The notes: generated from the letters alone by a model not told the origin. Shown: positions 8,008 to 15,059, counted from the stretch's first letter. The stretch is 15,936 nt of DNA from Prevotellaceae bacterium UBA7028 (GCA_002494215.1 DLBF01000053.1:335-16270), one strand, 5' to 3'. Translations and numbers: made by a program.

Positions 8008-8182
8008 TTTTCTTTGTATACTGTTGTCGTTTTTAATTAAGAATTAAAAGAGAAGAACGCCAAAGGGGTCGCGAGCGAACGCGAGAACGAAGTGGCAATT
8101 AAGAATTGTCGGTTGCTGGTTATTGGTTAGCGAGCACAGCGGTAGCAAATTCTTCACTCTTCACTCTTCATTCTTCATTTAA
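8008..8182 (-). repeat. Composite intergenic repeat between ftsK and lolA
   Basis: The 175-nt gap holds no gene and no clear promoter. It has four heptamers after the ftsK stop (8151-8178), the sequence AATTAAGAATT twice (8035-8045 and 8097-8107), and between these two copies a GC-rich part with a TCGCG-AGCGAA-CGCGA hairpin. The make-up is unlike the coding DNA on both sides. It is probably transcribed within the ftsK-lolA message. Confidence 0.65.
8151..8178 (-). repeat. Four tandem heptamers RTGAAGA after ftsK
   Basis: On the minus strand, 4 nt after the ftsK stop codon, ATGAAGA, ATGAAGA, GTGAAGA, GTGAAGA follow without a gap. The same heptamer family recurs at 14513-14533 at the end of a gene fragment. 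Confidence 0.85.
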
Positions 8183-10699
8183 CTAGAGGTTATCCAACCT
8201 AAATTGCAGGTCTTCCTCGCTTACGCAGAGCACCTCGCGTGGCTTGCTGCCTTTGGCAGGACCTACGATACCCACTTTCTCCAACTGGTCCATCAGTCGT
8301 CCGGCTCTGTTATATCCGATGCTGAACTTACGCTGAATCATGCTGGTACTACCGCTTTGTTCCAGAACCACCATACGAGCCACCTCGTTGAACATGGGGT
8401 CAAGGTGGTTCAGGTCAACATCCGGTCCGTCTCCATCCTCACCACCTTCCATCGGAACTTCAGGCAGCGGGAACGGCGCGTTGTAGCTTTGCTGGCAGGC
8501 GATATAGGATGTGATGTCCTCCACCTCGGGTGTATCCACAAACGCACATTGTACACGAACGGGATCGTTGCCAGAGAGGAACAACATATCACCCTTACCT
8601 ATCAACTGGTTGGCTCCTGTACGGTCCAGGATGGTCTTACTATCGATCGAGCTGGCTACCTTGAATGCCAGTCGGGCAGGGAAGTTAGCCTTGATGGTAC
8701 CTGTAATGATGTTGGTGGTCGGGCGCTGGGTAGCGATAATCATGTGAATACCAACGGCACGGGCCAACTGAGCGATACGTGCTATGGGCAACTCGATTTC
8801 CTTACCTGCCGTCATTATCAGGTCGCCGAACTCGTCTATGATAACCACGATATATGGCATGAACTTGTGTCCGTTCTCGGGGTTCAACTGGCGGTCCTTG
8901 AACTTCTGGTTGTATTCCTTTACGTTTCTGGCTCTGGCTTTCTTCAGCAAGTCGTAGCGGGTATCCATCTCCACGCAGAGGCTCTTTAGTGTCTGAATAA
9001 CCTTGTTAACGTCTGTGATGATAGGCTCTTCTGTTCCCTCGTTACCCTCCACCTGAGCCAGGAAGTGGTTAACTATTGGGTTGTAAACGCTGAATTCCAC
9101 TTTCTTGGGGTCAACCATCACGAACTTCAGTTCGGCTGGATGCTTCTTATACAACAAAGATGTGATAATGGCATTCAGTCCTACAGACTTACCCTGGCCC
9201 GTGGCACCTGCAACCAACAGGTGAGGCATCTTGGCAAGGTCCACCATGAAGACCTCATTGGTAATGGTCTTACCAAGTGCCATTGGCAGCTCGAAATCTG
9301 TCTCCTGGAACTTGCGACTGTTGATGACGCTCTCCATCGAAACCATCTGTGGCTTAGCGTTGGGCACCTCTATACCTATGGTTCCCTTGCCGGGGATGGG
9401 CGCTATGATACGGATACCCAGGGCGCTTAGGCTTAGGGCGATATCATCTTCCAAACCACGTATTCTGCTGATACGGATACCGGGGGCAGGGGTTATCTCA
9501 TACAGGGTAATGGTTGGGCCAATGGTAGCTTTGATACTTGAAATCTCCACGCCGAAGTACGACAGCACTTTGATGATCTTATTCTTGTTGGCCTGCTGCT
9601 CCTCCATGTCAACATTCGACTGTATGTTGTCATAGTGCTTCAGCAAATCCAGGGTGGGGTATTTGTAATGTTCCAAGTCCAACTTCGGGTCGTAGGGCTC
9701 CAGGGCACCTTCCTTAGTGGTGTCTGCCTTTTCGGGATCTTCTCCTACCACCACCTTCATATCTTCGGCAGGGTTAGCAAATTCCAGGGGCAAGGCTTGT
9801 TCTCCTAACTTCAGGGGAATCTCCACATCGCCATTGGTATTGCCGAAGTCTATGGTGGTAGCAGTCTTCGAGGGCTCGTCTTCGAAGGGGATGGTATTTT
9901 CTAACTTCATCTCCACCTCCTCGCTTGTCGAGAGGGGTTCTTCCTCCTCTTCCTCGTCGAATAGTTCTTCCTCCTCGCCGTCTTCCAATTCTTCCTCTTC
10001 GGCTTCCATGGCTGCCAGCTTGTTCTTGTTGTTTCTGTTCACAACATTCCTGATGGCCGTTATTGCTTCGCCGCTCAGGTAGAAGGTGTACAGCAGGGCA
10101 GTAATTAACAGGGTTACAACGGCACCGAGGTTACCGACTTTCTCTATGAGCGTAGAAATCTCGTTGTTTCCAATCATTCCACCCCAGTTGATGAAGTGGT
10201 TCTGCATCGTCTCGAATTGAATCTGCAGGAAAGCCATACAGGCAGAAATCCATATCATCAGGATCATGCAGTTCAGGAACCATTTGTGCAGACGAACCTT
10301 TATGGTGCCCATGATACGTATTCCCGTAGCTACCAGCAGGACGGGGATAAGTATGGATGCCACTCCGAATGTGTTTTCTATCAGCCAGTAGGCAATCCAG
10401 AATCCCATCTTGCCTACCCAGTTGGCGGCGGGCAGTTCTGGATTGGTCAGTAGTCTTTGGTCTTCTGCACCCGTAAAGAAATGTGAGAATAGGGCCAGAA
10501 AGACGCATAGGGATATGCTTGCAAGGATGAATCCCCACACAAATTTCATATTGTCGCTGTGGTCGGTATTCTTTTCTGCATCGATGTCCGAATCGTTCTT
10601 GATGCTCTTTCTGAACCAGCTCACGGCATTCGTAAAGAAATTGCCGTTTTTGTTCTTAGTAGTATTCCTATATTTTTTATCGCTCTTCTTGGAGGCCAT
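8183..10699 (-). CDS. ftsK: DNA translocase FtsK
   Basis: Septum-located DNA pump that moves chromosome ends apart and activates XerCD recombination at division. It has 838 residues. N-terminal membrane domain with four hydrophobic segments in about residues 50-205; acidic linker (EEEELEDGEEEELFDEEEE, near 233-253) shorter than in E. coli; alpha domain near 350-470; motor domain with Walker A GATGQGKS (approximately 495-502) and Walker B VVIIDEFGDL (approximately 615-625), plus RAVGIHMIIATQRPTTNIITG. The C-terminal winged-helix gamma domain, which reads KOPS-like DNA signals, is present (SIGYNRAGRLMDQLEKVGIVGP). All parts are intact. It is transcribed divergently from the DUF5063 gene. Confidence 0.97.
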   Translation of the reverse strand: MASKKSDKKYRNTTKNKNGNFFTNAVSWFRKSIKNDSDIDAEKNTDHSDNMKFVWGFILASISLCVFLALFSHFFTGAEDQRLLTNPELPAANWVGKMGFWIAYWLIENTFGVASILIPVLLVATGIRIMGTIKVRLHKWFLNCMILMIWISACMAFLQIQFETMQNHFINWGGMIGNNEISTLIEKVGNLGAVVTLLITALLYTFYLSGEAITAIRNVVNRNNKNKLAAMEAEEEELEDGEEEELFDEEEEEEPLSTSEEVEMKLENTIPFEDEPSKTATTIDFGNTNGDVEIPLKLGEQALPLEFANPAEDMKVVVGEDPEKADTTKEGALEPYDPKLDLEHYKYPTLDLLKHYDNIQSNVDMEEQQANKNKIIKVLSYFGVEISSIKATIGPTITLYEITPAPGIRISRIRGLEDDIALSLSALGIRIIAPIPGKGTIGIEVPNAKPQMVSMESVINSRKFQETDFELPMALGKTITNEVFMVDLAKMPHLLVAGATGQGKSVGLNAIITSLLYKKHPAELKFVMVDPKKVEFSVYNPIVNHFLAQVEGNEGTEEPIITDVNKVIQTLKSLCVEMDTRYDLLKKARARNVKEYNQKFKDRQLNPENGHKFMPYIVVIIDEFGDLIMTAGKEIELPIARIAQLARAVGIHMIIATQRPTTNIITGTIKANFPARLAFKVASSIDSKTILDRTGANQLIGKGDMLFLSGNDPVRVQCAFVDTPEVEDITSYIACQQSYNAPFPLPEVPMEGGEDGDGPDVDLNHLDPMFNEVARMVVLEQSGSTSMIQRKFSIGYNRAGRLMDQLEKVGIVGPAKGSKPREVLCVSEEDLQFRLDNL

Positions 10700-10728
10700 A
10701 TTTGTGTCTTTATTATATAAAACGTTTG

Positions 10729-10736
10729 CAAATTTA
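10729..10736 (-). promoter_or_regulatory. Putative -7 box of ftsK promoter
   Basis: The minus strand reads TAAATTTG, a full match to TAnnTTTG, 29 nt upstream of the ftsK ATG. No good -33 TTTG at 19-21 nt. It lies back to back with the plus-strand box at 10779-10786. Confidence 0.5.
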
Positions 10737-10778
10737 GTGTATTTTCTTCAATTATTTCTTCTTTTGGGCGTTTTTTTG

Positions 10779-10786
10779 TAACTTTG
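10779..10786 (+). promoter_or_regulatory. Putative -7 box for DUF5063-exonuclease operon
   Basis: TAACTTTG matches TAnnTTTG fully, and TTTC at 10755-10758, 20 nt upstream, is a one-mismatch -33 box. The ATG follows 21 nt after, so the 5' leader would be only about 15 nt. Confidence 0.6.
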
Positions 10787-10807
10787 CCGACCAAATAGAT
10801 TAAGTGA

Positions 10808-11353
10808 ATGAAGAATAAAACGGAAAATCCCATATATTCGCATAATACGCTGGAATTTGTGACGGTTTCAGCGGAGTTTTGTGCTTATCTCGAGCAGTTG
10901 CAGGATAAGGGCAGAAGCGAGTTTATCGCCACCATGCAGAAGTTGCTGCCTTTGCTTTATCTGAAGGCACAGATGCTTCCAGAGGTTGAGAGCGAGGGCG
11001 ATTTCCTTCCCGACGACCAGGTTACCGAGGCAGATTACAATTATGTACGTAATGGCATCTACGAAATCATGAAGGAAGCCGATGAGTACGAGGATTTTGT
11101 ATATGATGAGGCTATGCAGACCGAGGAGAGCCAATGGAAAACCGTCAGCGAGGGATTGGCAGACATCTACCAGGCACTTCGCAACTTCGTTTCTGCCTAT
11201 CAGCAACGTGTAGAGGCCTGTATGCTTGACGCATTATGGTGTGTAAGGGATAATTTCGAGTTATATTGGGGACAGAATCTTGTGGATACACTCAAGCAGT
11301 TGCACAAGGTTCGCTATGTACTGAACAGCGGTTCTGATGAAGAAGATTTATAG
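10808..11353 (+). CDS. DUF5063-like protein
   Basis: Small acidic, mostly helical soluble protein of 181 residues, with no signal peptide or membrane segment. Key stretches are FVTVSAEFCAYLEQL, RSEFIATMQKLLPLLYLKAQMLPEV and YVLNSGSDEEDL at the end. The family name is given from memory of the Bacteroidetes gene next to this exonuclease; no function is established. Its stop lies 17 nt inside the downstream exonuclease gene, so the two are translationally coupled. Its partner suggests a role linked to nucleic-acid processing, but this is only context. Confidence 0.75.
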   Translation: MKNKTENPIYSHNTLEFVTVSAEFCAYLEQLQDKGRSEFIATMQKLLPLLYLKAQMLPEVESEGDFLPDDQVTEADYNYVRNGIYEIMKEADEYEDFVYDEAMQTEESQWKTVSEGLADIYQALRNFVSAYQQRVEACMLDALWCVRDNFELYWGQNLVDTLKQLHKVRYVLNSGSDEEDL

Positions 11354-12089
11354 CAAATTCGACAAGCAACTTATTCCCCAGCTACCTCAGGTACTTTTCG
11401 AGGGTAGGATAGAGACCATCCTTAGCGAATCAGAGGCCGAAAAGGCCGTAGATTACCTGTTGCGTCAGGATATTATCGGCTTCGATACCGAGACCAAGCC
11501 CATGTTCAAGGCAGGCCGTCAGAACGAGGTTGCTCTGCTGCAGGTAAGCAGCCGTGATATCTGTTTTCTTTTCCGACTGAATCATATTGGTATGCCCCCC
11601 TGTATTGTCCGTCTGCTTTCGGACAGCAGTAATACGAAGGTAGGCCTCTCTTGGCACGATGATATCCGTATGCTAAAAAGGAGAGCCGAGTTTACTCCCG
11701 GCAACTTTATCGAGCTTCAGGAGATGGTAAGCGATTTTGGCATAAAGGACCTAAGCCTGCAGAAACTTTATGCCAATATTTTCGGACAGAAGATTAGCAA
11801 GACGCAACGCCTTTCCAATTGGGAAGCCGACATCCTTACCGAGCCTCAGAAACGCTATGCAGCCACAGATGCGTGGGCCTGTGTGATGCTCTATCAGGAG
11901 CTGCTCCGCTTAAAGAAGGAGGGCTACGACTTGGAGGTCGTTCCAGAGCCGGAACCCGTAGCTCCCGCTCCCAAGGAGGACAAGCCTAAGGCCAAAAAGC
12001 CTAATAACAAGCCCAGAAAAAAGAGGAAAACTACCTACAAGCCAAAGGATAAGAAAGTTACGAAGCCGAAGAAAACGACTACCGAATAA
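11337..12089 (+). CDS. 3'-5' exonuclease, DEDDy (RNase D / DnaQ-like) with lysine-rich tail
   Basis: Exonuclease of 250 residues. Motif I is FDTET with D50 and E52; motif II includes GLSWHDDIRML with D108/D109; motif III is RYAATDAW with Y174 and D178, so the DEDDy two-metal site is complete. The catalytic domain ends near residue 200. After it comes a disordered tail of about 50 residues rich in K, P and T (for example KKPNNKPRKKRKTTYKPKDK, about 215-234), probably a nucleic-acid-binding extension. The start is at 11337 inside the DUF5063 gene. The last 11 nt overlap the end of the convergent esterase gene. Whether RNA or DNA is degraded cannot be told. Confidence 0.9.
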   Translation: MKKIYSKFDKQLIPQLPQVLFEGRIETILSESEAEKAVDYLLRQDIIGFDTETKPMFKAGRQNEVALLQVSSRDICFLFRLNHIGMPPCIVRLLSDSSNTKVGLSWHDDIRMLKRRAEFTPGNFIELQEMVSDFGIKDLSLQKLYANIFGQKISKTQRLSNWEADILTEPQKRYAATDAWACVMLYQELLRLKKEGYDLEVVPEPEPVAPAPKEDKPKAKKPNNKPRKKRKTTYKPKDKKVTKPKKTTTE

Positions 12090-14214
12090 GCATTTTCTTG
12101 TTGTTGGTGATAAAAATTCCCTTTCTTAGTTTGGAGTTTATAGTTGATAGTTGAGCGTTGACTTTCCGACCGCTGAGATCATACACCTCCCCTTCATTTT
12201 TTTTACTTTTCACTTCTTCAATTCCATCGAACGTATCGTCCAGTCCTTGCAGCCACTTTGTTAGGTCTTGCAGCATCTGTGTGTGGTATGCAAAGGATGT
12301 TTTGAAGCCAAAACCGTGACCACCCGTCGGGAATGTTTTGTTGGTAACAGGCACACCTGCACTTTTCAGAGCCTGTCTGTATTTCGTGCTGTTTGCGGGT
12401 TTTACTGTTTCGTCATTGGTGGCCCAGCAGATATAAGCAGGAGGCGTTTCCGAGGTTACCTGCTTATTGTTACTGTACAGGTTAATCAGTTTTGTGCTTG
12501 GATTCTTTCCTAACAGATTTTCCCGTGAACCGGCATGCGTTATGCTAGTCTCCATGCTGATAACAGGATAATACAGCACCTGAAAGGCGGGCAGCTCGTT
12601 GCCGGTAAGATGTGTAGCTATTGTGCTGGCCAGATGTCCTCCGGCGCTGAAGCCCATTACTCCCACCATCCTGGGGTTTATCTGCAGGTCTTCCGCATTA
12701 TCGCGCAGATACTTTAGGGCAGCCTTGCCGTCGTTCAGGGGAATCTCGGGATTTCCGTCTGGCAGATTATACCCGAGCACGGCAGACGTGAAACCCAGAT
12801 CGCGGTAAAAGGGTGCCCAGTCAGCACCCTCATAGCTGCCGGCAACGTACGAGTATCCGCCGCCTGGAATAATGATGACCGACTTACCGTTGTTATTCTC
12901 CTCTTGGGCACGAAAGACGGTAAGGGATGCTCCCGTGGGCAGTTGTACCTCGAAAACGACAGGTTGTTTGGCTATGTAATTGCTGAGGGTTTCCAGGGCT
13001 TCTGTTGAATCGAACTCGCCTTCTTCCTGAATGGCCGTCTGATTGCCTGCGTCATGTGGTGTGTAGGTGTTGGCGCAGATGCCCGTTTCCGTGCTGTTGG
13101 CGCTATTAAGCACATAACCGCCTGTTGTCAGGTAATAGGGGTAAGCCTCGGGTGTCCCCGTGTAGTTTACTTTTATAGGCTCCAGGTATTCGTTAGAGCA
13201 GATGATATTACTCCAGTCGCTATTGTAGGCAATGGGGTCGCGATACATGAACGACTTCTCCGCTACGCTATACAGATAAGTCTTCCCCTCGTAGGTAATA
13301 AATGCGAACTCACCCTTTGTGGCACCAATGTCTGTTCTGGCCGTATTGGTAAGCTTGCCGCCTTTTACACCCATCTCACCACGGGCGGTCTTCAGGCTGT
13401 ACTTCTTATTATTCTGGGGCTTGAAGGTGTTCCATTCGGGCAACGGGTTCTTTACTTCCATTCCGTCGGCTTTGATAAGCTCCAGAAGGCTGTTGGCCCA
13501 GATTTCTGCCAGCCGCTTCGCCCCGTTCTGATTGGGGTGCAGATAGAAATAGCCTGCATTGCCGTTTTCCCTTGTAAATAAGGCAAAGTTGTTCTCGAAG
13601 TACTCCCATACGCCTCTGTTGCCGGCATACACCTGGTCGTACTGAGCCACGATACCGTCCAATATGGGGTAGTAGCTGTGCAGGCGGTCCAATCCTTCCT
13701 GCAGATATTTGGCTTTGTTGTAGGTGCTGGGGCTGTACCATATAGGGTAGTTCAGGACTATCCTGCAGTCCGGGACGTTTTCTATAAGTTTATCTATTAT
13801 TGTCCTGATGTTGTTGGCATAGACGTCGGGGTTAACGGGAGCACCTTCAGGTCCTGAGCAAGCGCTATCGTTGGTACCCAGCATGATGGATATATAGATT
13901 TTGCCGCCGTTCTTCTGGAAGTTTTTTGCATTGTTTAAAATACTGGTAAAGTCATCCCTTCCGGGCAGATAGCCGAATGTGGTGATGCCAGAGTGTCCTC
14001 CGTTATAGACATTGGTAGTGACACCTGTAGCCTCTTCTACCAAAGCACGACATACGATAGGCGGAGCCTGTTGTGCTGCGTTGCTAAGTGTGGCACCAGC
14101 AGTAATGCTATTGCCTATGAAGAGCAGGTTGATGTGTGGGGGGGGCTGTGCTTGCATGCTATTGCAAACCAAAGCCAAAAGGCTCATTAAAATTTGTGTT
14201 CTTAGTCGAAACAT
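12079..14214 (-). CDS. Secreted two-domain carbohydrate esterase (SGNH + alpha/beta hydrolase) with sorting tail
   Basis: Secreted enzyme of 711 residues, probably deacetylating or deferuloylating plant polysaccharides. Signal peptide MFRLRTQILMSLLALVCNSMQAQ. Domain 1 is SGNH/GDSL-like: FIGNSIT with nucleophile S36, GTND at 113-116, and LHPN with H226; the usual aspartate three residues before this His is a Phe. A middle part (about 260-400, KKYSLKTARGEMG...) looks like a beta-rich binding module. Domain 2 is an alpha/beta hydrolase: PGGGY at 450-454, GFSAGG with S523, D601 in WATNDE, H633 in GGHGFG. The end VYDLSGRKV...KGIFITNNKKMLIR resembles a type IX secretion sorting tail, interrupted by repeat-encoded residues. 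The ATG at 14212-14214 is chosen over one at 14304 because a good promoter lies between them. A C8 tract follows the signal peptide. Confidence 0.85.
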   Translation of the reverse strand: MFRLRTQILMSLLALVCNSMQAQPPPHINLLFIGNSITAGATLSNAAQQAPPIVCRALVEEATGVTTNVYNGGHSGITTFGYLPGRDDFTSILNNAKNFQKNGGKIYISIMLGTNDSACSGPEGAPVNPDVYANNIRTIIDKLIENVPDCRIVLNYPIWYSPSTYNKAKYLQEGLDRLHSYYPILDGIVAQYDQVYAGNRGVWEYFENNFALFTRENGNAGYFYLHPNQNGAKRLAEIWANSLLELIKADGMEVKNPLPEWNTFKPQNNKKYSLKTARGEMGVKGGKLTNTARTDIGATKGEFAFITYEGKTYLYSVAEKSFMYRDPIAYNSDWSNIICSNEYLEPIKVNYTGTPEAYPYYLTTGGYVLNSANSTETGICANTYTPHDAGNQTAIQEEGEFDSTEALETLSNYIAKQPVVFEVQLPTGASLTVFRAQEENNNGKSVIIIPGGGYSYVAGSYEGADWAPFYRDLGFTSAVLGYNLPDGNPEIPLNDGKAALKYLRDNAEDLQINPRMVGVMGFSAGGHLASTIATHLTGNELPAFQVLYYPVISMETSITHAGSRENLLGKNPSTKLINLYSNNKQVTSETPPAYICWATNDETVKPANSTKYRQALKSAGVPVTNKTFPTGGHGFGFKTSFAYHTQMLQDLTKWLQGLDDTFDGIEEVKSKKNEGEVYDLSGRKVNAQLSTINSKLRKGIFITNNKKMLIR
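12126..12160 (-). repeat. Five degenerate heptamers inside the esterase sorting tail
   Basis: On the plus strand TTAGTTT, GGAGTTT, ATAGTTG, ATAGTTG, AGCGTTG follow in phase with period 7. They encode the residues NAQLSTINSKL (about 686-696), lying between the two conserved halves of the sorting motif. Confidence 0.75.
14138..14145. repeat. C8/G8 homopolymer in the esterase coding region
   Basis: Eight G on the plus strand (eight C on the coding strand) encode the prolines in QPPPH, immediately after the signal peptide. This is a site prone to replication slippage. Confidence 0.9.
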
Positions 14215-14249
14215 AAGGTTATAAAGGTTTTTTGTCTGTTTTTCCGTGG

Positions 14250-14281
14250 CAAAAATACGGATAAATGAGCAATTTCCCAAA
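14250..14281 (-). promoter_or_regulatory. Promoter of the esterase gene
   Basis: On the minus strand TTTG (14278-14281), a 20-nt spacer, then TATTTTTG (14250-14257): a full match to the Bacteroidetes promoter. Transcription should start near 14243, about 30 nt before the ATG at 14214. This rules out the upstream ATG at 14304. Confidence 0.78.
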
Positions 14282-14367
14282 ATTAGTCGTAGATAAAGTC
14301 GCATCTAACACCTATATTTCTTGAATATAAATCCGATTTTTGTCGAGCGTGGGAATTTTAGAGATGA

Positions 14368-14523
14368 AGGTCTCAGATTGAAAAATCACTCTCAACGTTT
14401 CTGTCCCAAGCATTGCAAGAGAAATTGCCGATTGATGATTATTTCTCGGTAGAGAAGTGTGCCCTGGGCGTGTACAACGAGATTTGCATGGCACTTTATG
14501 GCCTCATAGAAAATGAAGAATGA
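14368..14523 (+). pseudogene. C-terminal gene fragment, family unknown
   Basis: Open frame of 51 codons after a stop at 14365-14367, with no plausible start near its beginning. It reads RSQIEKSLSTFLSQALQEK, then LPIDDYFSVEKCALGVYNEI and CMALYGLIENEE, ending in TGA. The balanced, amphipathic composition is protein-like and the codon choice resembles the neighbours. The last five codons and the stop are made of heptamer repeats, so the true original end may have been replaced. I do not recognise the family. It could also be a chance open frame. Confidence 0.4.
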
Positions 14524-14533
14524 GGAGTGAAAA
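14513..14533 (+). repeat. Three degenerate heptamers at the end of a gene fragment
   Basis: ATGAAGA, ATGAGGA, GTGAAAA in tandem; related to the four heptamers after ftsK and likewise at a 3' gene end. The TGA stop of the fragment lies within them. Confidence 0.6.
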
Positions 14534-14542
14534 CGACCGTGC

Positions 14543-14694
14543 CAATTACAATTACAGTAATTACAATTAAAAAAAAGATACCACCCCCCTTTCTTTAGAC
14601 ATTATAACTTATTAATATATATATAGTTATATATGATAATAGAGGATAAGGAGGGTACCCTAAAAACAAACTGTAATAACTGTAATTGTAATTG
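14543..14694. repeat. 26-bp imperfect inverted repeat with AT-rich core and nested inverted repeat
   Basis: The left arm 14543-14568 and right arm 14669-14694 match as reverse complements at 24 of 26 positions, including 16 consecutive (CAATTACAATTACAGT). The 100-nt interior holds a C-rich/G-rich edge (CCCCCC at 14584-14589, AGGAGGG near 14650) and a very AT-rich centre with a second perfect 7-bp inverted repeat, TATAACT (14603-14609) and AGTTATA (14625-14631). The arms are themselves repetitive (ATTACA units). It could be an operator, a terminal or attachment site, or an origin-like element; it lies 37 nt upstream of the orphan frame at 14732. Confidence 0.8.
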
Positions 14695-14731
14695 TTGGAC
14701 AGTAATTAATCATCTAAAAAGCAGAATATCA

Positions 14732-14974
14732 ATGAGATACGATATCAGTAAAGCGACTGCCCCCGCTATGCCAAACCTTGGAAAAGGTACAGAATGTATT
14801 AAAATCCTGCTCTCGCAGGCCTCGAAAGACATGCACGAACCCCTTGTTCCGATGCTTTTCCCTATCCTTGGCGCACACATGAGTGGTTCGGAATTTCAGT
14901 ACCCAGACCTCACTTGGAAGGAGCCATGTGGCATGATGGCCAATCTGGTTTGCGATTTGGGCTATAATAAATAG
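14732..14974 (+). pseudogene. Truncated N-terminal fragment, possibly of a DUF3987-type primase/helicase
   Basis: An 80-codon frame starting MRYDISKATAPAMPNLGKG and ending in LVCDLGYNK then TAG. The middle, ILLSQASKDMHEPLVPMLFP followed by ILGAHMSGSEFQYPDLTWKE, is clearly protein-like. It resembles, from memory, the stretch just before the nucleotide-binding motif of Bacteroidetes DUF3987 / VirE-type proteins, with LVCDLGYNK at the place where Walker A would begin; the homology is not checked. If so, the protein is cut just before its catalytic core. No SD precedes the ATG. It may be non-functional, or a short protein in its own right. Confidence 0.45.
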
Positions 14975-14975
14975 A

Positions 14976-15043
14976 AAATTTGCGTTCCCACGGGGAGAAA
15001 TTTGCGCTCCCACGAGAAAACAAATGCGCTCCCACGGGGGAGC
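14976..15043. repeat. Three direct copies of a short GC-rich repeat
   Basis: Units AAATTTGCGTTCCCACGGGG (from 14976), AAATTTGCGCTCCCACGAG (from 14998) and AAATGCGCTCCCACGGGGG (from 15022), spaced 22 to 24 nt. The last copy contains a perfect 6-bp hairpin, GCTCCC-ACGG-GGGAGC (15028-15043). It lies directly after the stop of the orphan frame. Confidence 0.8.
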
Positions 15044-15059
15044 AAAATCCTCACCCCAA

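Noticed and set aside
9717..10082. Serine-rich plus-strand reading frame opposite ftsK
   Set aside because: It is the mirror of the acidic (GAA/GAG-rich) linker of FtsK; no start signal or independent support.
14215..14304. Longer esterase reading frame beginning at the ATG at 14304
   Set aside because: A perfect TTTG-N20-TATTTTTG promoter lies at 14250-14281, downstream of that ATG, and the signal peptide begins at 14214.
14633..14731. N-terminal extension of the orphan frame from the ATG at 14633
   Set aside because: The extra residues (NCNNCNCNC) are encoded by the inverted-repeat arm and are not protein-like; the ATG at 14732 is preferred.
14729..15013. Minus-strand reading frame across the orphan region
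   Set aside because: It mirrors the plus-strand frame, which has the more protein-like sequence, and it starts within the GC-rich repeats.
14976..15043. CRISPR array
   Set aside because: Only three copies, units nearly touching, no unique spacers of 30 nt or more and no cas genes.
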